NCBI RefSeq assembly: GCF_030848475.1
Contig: NZ_JAVDDS010000024.1
Span: 1-59,489, forward strand
Direction of reading: 5' to 3'
From: Herbivorax alkaliphila
Lineage (GTDB): Bacteria > Bacillota > Clostridia > Acetivibrionales > Acetivibrionaceae
DNA length: 59,489 nucleotides
The position numbers and the translations under genes are program-made. The notes below the pieces were generated by a model. The model searched no databases, had not been told where the DNA came from, and was given only the letters and a program-made list of their open reading frames with translations. Positions 55,619 to 59,489 of this stretch are shown piece by piece (the stretch's first letter is position 1; every line of letters begins with the position of its first letter).

Positions 55619-56749
55619 ATGAGAGGTGCATTTTATACTGGAGAATATAGAAATATATTCAAAGAGTTTGGTTATAGTGAAAAAGAAATTGAACAAAAGC
55701 TTGATGATGTTTATAAAACAATTTTTTATGGTTCAGATGATGAAAGGTTATACCATCAAGTAAGTAACGATATGGCATATTTCGAGGATACTGGAAATAA
55801 CGATGCGAGAACTGAGGGAATGTCATATGCCATGATGATGTGTGTGCAGAGGAATTGGAAAAAGGAATTTGACTGTCTTTGGAAATGGGCTAAAACCTAC
55901 ATGTGGATGGAAGATGGAGAGAATGCTGGTTACTTTGCTTGGTCTGTAGCACCTGATGGCACAAAAAATGCAGATGGTCCAGCACCTGATGGGGAAGAAT
56001 ATTTTGCTATGGCACTATTTTTCGCTTGGAAGCGCTGGGGTGATGGTGAAGGTATTTTTGAATATTCTAAAGAAGCCAGAGAGATTTTGAGAGAATGTGT
56101 TCATAAAGGTGAAAATGGAAGACCAGGACGTTCAATGTGGGATCCTGACAATAAGCTAATTAGATTTGTTCCAAGTTGTGATTTTACAGATCCATCATAT
56201 CATATGCCCCATTTTTATGAATTATTTGCTTTGTGGGCAGATGAAGAGGACAGAGAGTTTTGGAAAGAAGCTGCAAAATGTAGCAGGGAGTATTTGCAAA
56301 AATCCTGTCATCCTGTTACAGGGCTTGCACCTGAGTATGCTCACTATGATGGAAGTCCATTTATGAAGGATAATAGAGAAAGGTATTATAGCGATTCTTA
56401 TAGGGTAGCTGCTAATATTGGGTTGGATTTTGAATGGTTTTGCAAAGATGATTGGCAAAGTACATGTGCTGACAATATTCAGAAATTTTTCTGTGAAACT
56501 GTTAAAGGTAAAATAGATATGGTATATGAAATAGATGGAACAATTATTGATGAAAAAGCATTGCATCCAGTTGCAATTATTGCAACAAATGCACAGGCGT
56601 CTTTGGCAAGTAGTGGAAAATATAAAAAAGAATGTGTTGATTTGTTTTGGAATACACCTTTGAGAACAGGTGATAGACGTTATTACGATAATTGTCTGTA
56701 TCTATTCGCAATATTAGCACTAAGTGGTAATTATAGAATTTGGAATTAA
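55619..56749 (+). CDS. GH8 reducing-end xylose-releasing exo-oligoxylanase (Rex type)
   Basis: A 376-residue (alpha/alpha)6 glycoside hydrolase family 8 enzyme. DARTEGMSYAMM holds the proton-donor Glu (about residue 66), PAPDGEEYFAMALFFAWKRWG a conserved acidic pair, and SDSYRVAANIGLDFEW the base-region Asp. No signal peptide, so it should act inside the cell on imported xylo-oligosaccharides, as for characterised Rex enzymes. It complements the dockerin proteins nearby. Followed by a perfect 38-bp palindromic terminator. Confidence 0.9.
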   Translation: MRGAFYTGEYRNIFKEFGYSEKEIEQKLDDVYKTIFYGSDDERLYHQVSNDMAYFEDTGNNDARTEGMSYAMMMCVQRNWKKEFDCLWKWAKTYMWMEDGENAGYFAWSVAPDGTKNADGPAPDGEEYFAMALFFAWKRWGDGEGIFEYSKEAREILRECVHKGENGRPGRSMWDPDNKLIRFVPSCDFTDPSYHMPHFYELFALWADEEDREFWKEAAKCSREYLQKSCHPVTGLAPEYAHYDGSPFMKDNRERYYSDSYRVAANIGLDFEWFCKDDWQSTCADNIQKFFCETVKGKIDMVYEIDGTIIDEKALHPVAIIATNAQASLASSGKYKKECVDLFWNTPLRTGDRRYYDNCLYLFAILALSGNYRIWN

Positions 56750-56801
56750 ATTACAGCTTGGTGGATTGATATTTTTAAATCATTAAATAAGAAATAATAA
56801 T

Positions 56802-56839
56802 AAAAAATTGAACATTAGAATTCTAATGTTCAATTTTTT
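56802..56839 (+). terminator. Terminator after GH8
   Basis: AAAAAATTGAACATTAGAA and its exact reverse complement TTCTAATGTTCAATTTTTT abut at 56820/56821: a perfect 38-bp palindrome ending in a T-run. Confidence 0.9.
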
Positions 56840-56890
56840 ATTTAACTGAAACTTGGTTAGCTAAAATATATATCGCTAAATTTAAGACAT

Positions 56891-56944
56891 TTGATTTTTT
56901 ATTACAATAGATGTATAATTACTATATACCGAACAAGTGTTCGG
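56891..56944 (+). promoter_or_regulatory. Integrase promoter with LexA-type SOS box
   Basis: TTGATT at 56891-56896 and TATAAT at 56914-56919 are exactly 17 bases apart. Ten bases later, at 56930-56943, CGAACAAGTGTTCG is a perfect Firmicute LexA box, extended by one more pair to CCGAACA-AG-TGTTCGG (56929-56944). It covers the likely start point, the same placement as at recA. The integrase is therefore predicted to be SOS-induced. Confidence 0.88.
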
Positions 56945-56974
56945 GAAATTTTATTGAATTGTAGGTGAAATTTT

Positions 56975-58045
56975 ATGTCTTTAGTTGTAAAAAATTATTC
57001 TAGAGGGCGACTAGCGGTACAGATTCCATATTCTTTAGAAAATGTTGAAAAAATTAAGCAAATCACTGGACGAAGGTGGGAGAAATTTGATAAAATATGG
57101 AGTATACCAAATGAAAAAGAATCAATTAAAGATTTATTTAAGTTGTTTAAAGGTTGTAATATTATATGTGACATAATTGAATGCAATAGCTTAAATGATA
57201 CGGTGATAAAGGGATTGAAAAACGAATTAGTTCTTAGGAATTATAGTTTTAAAACACAAAAAGCTTATTTAAATCATATTAAAAGGTTTTTGGATTATCA
57301 TAATAATCCAAAGATTAAGGAGTTCACCAAAAATGATGTGAAAATGTATTTGCTAAAGGAAATTGAAAAAGGAAAAGCAATTTCATATGTTAATCAGGCT
57401 TTTAGTGCCCTTAAGTTTTTATTTGCAGAGACAAAAGGGAGTAATAAGTTCGATTTTGATATAGTAAGACCAAAGAAAGAGAAAAAACTTCCTAATGTTT
57501 TGAGTGTAATTGAAGTGTTTGAAATTATTGAAGCAATCAAAAATGTTAAGCATAAAGCAATTATTATGTTGATATATTCAGCAGGATTAAGAGTTAGCGA
57601 GGTAGCAAAACTAAAGGTAGAAAACATTGACAGCGAAAGAAATCTAATTTTTGTAAAAGGAGCTAAGGGCAAAAAAGATAGGTATACACTTTTATCCAAT
57701 ATAGCATTAGAAATTTTGAGAGACTACTTTAAGCTGTATAAACCAGAAAGTTGGCTTTTTGAAGGTGCGAAGGAAGGGAAACATATTACAGAAAGATCTA
57801 TACAAAAAGTTTTTGGAAGAGCTGTGTTTAAAGTAGGTATAAAGAAAAAAGCATCAGTACATACATTGAGACATTCGTTTGCGACACATTTATTAGAAAG
57901 TGGAACAGATTTAAGGTATATTCAAGAGTTGCTTGGACATGAAAGTTCAAAAACAACTGAAATATATACTCATGTAAGTGAAAAGGATTTTGGGAAGATT
58001 CAAAGTCCTTTAGATAGAATTATGAGAGATAAAGAAAAAAGATAA
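56975..58045 (+). CDS. Tyrosine recombinase, integron-integrase-like
   Basis: 356 residues. Catalytic residues are all visible: Arg in SAGLRVSEVAKL, Lys in GAKGKKDR, His-xx-Arg in HTLRHSFATHLLESG, His in LLGHESSKTTEIYTH, and the Tyr in IYTH. The end reads SEKDFGKIQSPLDRI, and SPLD after the IYTHV motif is shared with integron integrases. Between the second and third conserved patches there is no room for the extra helix diagnostic of IntI. The first 65 residues (RLAVQIPYSLENVEKIKQ, GRRWEKFDKIWSIP) precede the SAM-like N-domain and resemble a HARP-type module. LexA-controlled promoter upstream; array of sites downstream. Confidence 0.92.
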   Translation: MSLVVKNYSRGRLAVQIPYSLENVEKIKQITGRRWEKFDKIWSIPNEKESIKDLFKLFKGCNIICDIIECNSLNDTVIKGLKNELVLRNYSFKTQKAYLNHIKRFLDYHNNPKIKEFTKNDVKMYLLKEIEKGKAISYVNQAFSALKFLFAETKGSNKFDFDIVRPKKEKKLPNVLSVIEVFEIIEAIKNVKHKAIIMLIYSAGLRVSEVAKLKVENIDSERNLIFVKGAKGKKDRYTLLSNIALEILRDYFKLYKPESWLFEGAKEGKHITERSIQKVFGRAVFKVGIKKKASVHTLRHSFATHLLESGTDLRYIQELLGHESSKTTEIYTHVSEKDFGKIQSPLDRIMRDKEKR

Positions 58046-58166
58046 TGGGTATTCACGAACCTATGTTCGTGAATACTATGTACAAAAAGAAGTAACTACG
58101 AACATAGGTTCGTAGTTAGAGAAGATCTCCGACATATCCTGTTTTTTCCGCCATCCATGGCGGAGT
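58046..58166 (+). other. attI-like region: two inverted LexA-like hairpins and a half site
   Basis: Immediately after the integrase. Hairpin 1 (58049-58076): GTATTCACGAAC-CTAT-GTTCGTGAATAC, a perfect 12-bp stem. Hairpin 2 (58094-58117): AACTACGAAC-ATAG-GTTCGTAGTT, perfect 10-bp stem. The inner CGAACCTATGTTCG and CGAACATAGGTTCG are exact reverse complements of each other. Then the right half of the cassette site: GATCTCCGACATATCCTG (58124-58141) and TCCGCCATCCATGGCGGA (58147-58164). Homology with the full site stops at GGCGGAGTT. Confidence 0.6.
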
Positions 58167-58227
58167 TTTGATAGGAAAAATCTTTGGAGAATAGCGGTTT
58201 TAAATGAGATAAATTAGGGGTGAAAAA

Positions 58228-58677
58228 GTGATAGATATTAGAGAAGCAAGAAAAACTGATTTAAAGCATTTATTGCTATTGTATACACAATTACATAATA
58301 ATCAAATGCCTATAATAGATAAAAATTTGGAACAAATTTGGAATGAGATTTTGTCCGATCCAAATCATCATATTATTGTTGGTATTGTTGAAGAAAAAAT
58401 AGTTTCATCTTGTGTAATTATGATTATTAAAAATTTAACGCATAATCAGCAGCCGTATGCACTAATTGAAAATGTTATTACAAGCGAAGAATTTAGAGGA
58501 AAAGGATATGCAACTGAAATACTAAAGTTTGCAAAAACAATTGCTGAATCTGAAAACTGCTATAAAATTATGTTGATGACAGGTTCAAAAAAGGAATCTA
58601 CCCTAAATTTCTACAAAAGAGCAGGTTATAATGACAAAGATAAAATAGCATTTATACAATGGATTGATAAAGAATAA
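58228..58677 (+). CDS. GNAT family N-acetyltransferase (first cassette)
   Basis: A 149-residue acetyltransferase with the N-terminal IDIREARKTDLKHLLLLYTQL, central IVGIVEEKIVSSCVIMII and the acetyl-CoA loop EEFRGKGYATEILKFAK, followed by MTGSKKESTLNFYKRAGY. Substrate unknown; such genes are frequent integron cassettes. It starts with GTG behind TTAGGGGTG and lies alone between the half site and the full site, filling the unit. Its AT-rich base composition contrasts with the flanking GC-rich sites. Confidence 0.85.
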   Translation: MIDIREARKTDLKHLLLLYTQLHNNQMPIIDKNLEQIWNEILSDPNHHIIVGIVEEKIVSSCVIMIIKNLTHNQQPYALIENVITSEEFRGKGYATEILKFAKTIAESENCYKIMLMTGSKKESTLNFYKRAGYNDKDKIAFIQWIDKE

Positions 58678-58711
58678 TAAAGTTTTAGTTGAATCTAAAG
58701 CCTATTTATGG

Positions 58712-58952
58712 AAACCGCATCCGTGTGGTTTAGCTGAATCACGGGTCAGGATACGTCGGAGATCAAAGCACTCACACAAGGGCCCATCAGGAAGAAAAGC
58801 TAACGATTGTCATCCCAGAGGTCATCCTGCCATATCGATTCGTCGGGCACGGAGTGCCGCCAAGGGGTATTCCTTACGGGTCCGACTCATCGACATCGTG
58901 AGTGCACACGATCTCCGACATATCCTGTTTGTCCGCCATCCATGGCGGAGTT
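58712..58952 (+). repeat. attC-like cassette recombination site (full)
   Basis: About 240 bases of GC-rich, strongly foldable sequence. Nested arms: AAACCGCA-TCCG-TGTGGTTT hairpin (58712-58731); CAGGATACGTCGGAGATC (58747-58764) pairs with GATCTCCGACATATCCTG (58910-58927); inside these GCACTCAC (58768-58775) pairs with GTGAGTGC (58898-58905), then GGGCCC with GGGTCC and AGGAA with TTCCT; a GGCAC/GTGCC hairpin lies near the tip. The right end is the hairpin TCCGCCATCCATGGCGGA (58932-58949). Half sites match those at 58124-58166 and 59460-59489. The 96-residue frame through it is not a gene. Confidence 0.75.
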
Positions 58953-59006
58953 AGTTAGGGTAAGGCTTTGAAGTTGCTGAAAATATGTAAAGGAGTGAGG
59001 GATTAG

Positions 59007-59297
59007 ATGAAGTCAAAAGAAGAATTTTATAATGTTGTTCAAGAAATTAGATCAATTTTGAAAGATCCTAAAAACTTAAAGTGTTCATGTCCAAAGATTA
59101 AATGTGAATGGCATGGAAAATGTCAAGAATGTGTTACCTTTCATAGATATTATAAAGATCATGTACCTAACTGTTTTCAGCAGTTTATAAATGATAAAAT
59201 AAAGGCGATAGCTCAAATTGGTGAATTAAATGTAGTTGAAAAAGAAAAAACGCCTCCTGAATACTGGGATTATGTTAAAGAACGAGATAAAGAATAG
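59007..59297 (+). CDS. Small Cys-rich cassette protein of unknown function (second cassette)
   Basis: A 96-residue protein with a compact Cys/His cluster CSCPKIKCEWHGKCQEC followed by FHRYYKDHVPNC, which could bind zinc or an iron-sulfur centre. The N-terminus is a short helix (SKEEFYNVVQEIRSIL) and the rest is charged. No family recognised, but the CxxC/WHGxC arrangement looks like a real domain. AAAGGAGTGAGG precedes the ATG. It is the only gene in the second unit. Confidence 0.65.
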   Translation: MKSKEEFYNVVQEIRSILKDPKNLKCSCPKIKCEWHGKCQECVTFHRYYKDHVPNCFQQFINDKIKAIAQIGELNVVEKEKTPPEYWDYVKERDKE

Positions 59298-59437
59298 ATT
59301 TTAAATCTAATATATAGTGTAATATAGCAAGATATTTTTCTTTAGTTATAGTGTAGTTTTGTTTTATCAAAACAGTTTACACAGTTTGTAGAATTTTAAA
59401 TGATAGGGTAAACTAGGGTAAACTATTATTACTGAGG
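59298..59437 (+). other. AT-rich 3' part of the second cassette
   Basis: Between the Cys-rich gene and the next site. It includes the tandem AGGGTAAACTAGGGTAAACT (59405-59424) and a TTTTGTTTTATCAAAACAGT stem near 59357. No gene. Confidence 0.4.
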
Positions 59438-59489
59438 AAGTCCCATCCATGGGACTTTGCTGAATCACGGGTCAGGATACGTCGGAGAT
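59438..59489 (+). repeat. attC-like cassette recombination site (left half, truncated by window)
   Basis: Hairpin AAGTCCCAT-CC-ATGGGACTT (59438-59457), then a 30-base stretch starting CTGAATCACGGG at 59460 that is identical to 58734-58763. The window ends inside the site, so the array goes on. Confidence 0.8.

Noticed and set aside
56975-58045. Plain XerC/XerD or phage integrase
   Set aside because: The SPLD ending, LexA operator, adjacent attI-like region and repeated cassette sites do not fit a chromosome-dimer resolvase or a prophage; no phage genes are near.
58664-58954. 96-residue Arg-rich frame after the GNAT gene
   Set aside because: It runs through the GC-rich cassette site whose arms pair with each other; the amino acid sequence follows from the site, not from selection, and there is no ribosome site.

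Overview
The window comes from a low-GC, Gram-positive, anaerobic clostridium. Support for this: AT-rich codon use with strong AGGAGG ribosome sites and GTG/TTG starts, rubrerythrin, ferredoxin-linked 2-oxoacid oxidoreductases, CotH-type protein, FloA, RecX, type III glutamine synthetase, and two secreted proteins ending in type I dockerin modules. The dockerins point to a cellulosome-forming, plant-fibre-degrading species; a cytoplasmic GH8 exo-oligoxylanase fits this. I cannot name the species.

Layout. 1-8369: type I-B CRISPR-Cas locus (cas7-cas5-cas3-cas4-cas1-cas2, leader, 33 repeats and 32 spacers); the upstream genes (cas6, cas8b) lie outside the window. 8431-17347: housekeeping genes cinA, murJ, recA, recX, a nucleotidyltransferase-like gene and murD; recA has a LexA-type operator and a long structured leader, and one leader element recurs before recX. 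17435-17698: three leftward tRNA genes (Met, Phe, Tyr). 17964-24305: three tandem M42 aminopeptidases, an NlpC/P60 membrane protein, gtrA, glnS. 24407-30179: a mutarotase-like gene and a trpEGDCF operon without trpB/trpA, with a leader that looks like a TRAP (MtrB) target. 30500-36106: flavodoxin-like reductase, tcdA, then a ParA-like ATPase, a PilZ protein and a four-subunit 2-oxoacid:ferredoxin oxidoreductase. 36248-48651: glnN, ymaF, a second (fused) oxidoreductase, LCP protein, rubrerythrin, floA, ilvE, yqeG, aroE. 49250-56749: dockerin-bearing CotH protein, VTC-domain protein, DUF4956 membrane protein, dockerin-bearing subtilisin, and GH8.

The most unusual part is 56891-59489. A tyrosine recombinase is preceded by a consensus promoter with a textbook LexA box at its transcription start. 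Downstream come GC-rich, strongly foldable sites (half site at 58124, full site at 58712-58952, next site entered at 59438) that separate small single-gene units: a GNAT acetyltransferase and a Cys-rich small protein. This is the architecture of an SOS-controlled integron (integrase, attI-like region, cassettes divided by attC-like hairpins). However, the recombinase lacks the IntI-specific insertion and the site is much longer than usual attC, so it may be an integron-like system outside the described IntI family. The array continues past the window edge.

Other structure not explained by genes: a family of small intergenic repeats made of up to three hairpins (at least six copies), a second repeat family with a precise 100-bp tandem pair, and a perfect 35-bp inverted repeat ending inside a gene. 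No homology search or folding program was run; all calls rest on reading motifs and base pairing directly.
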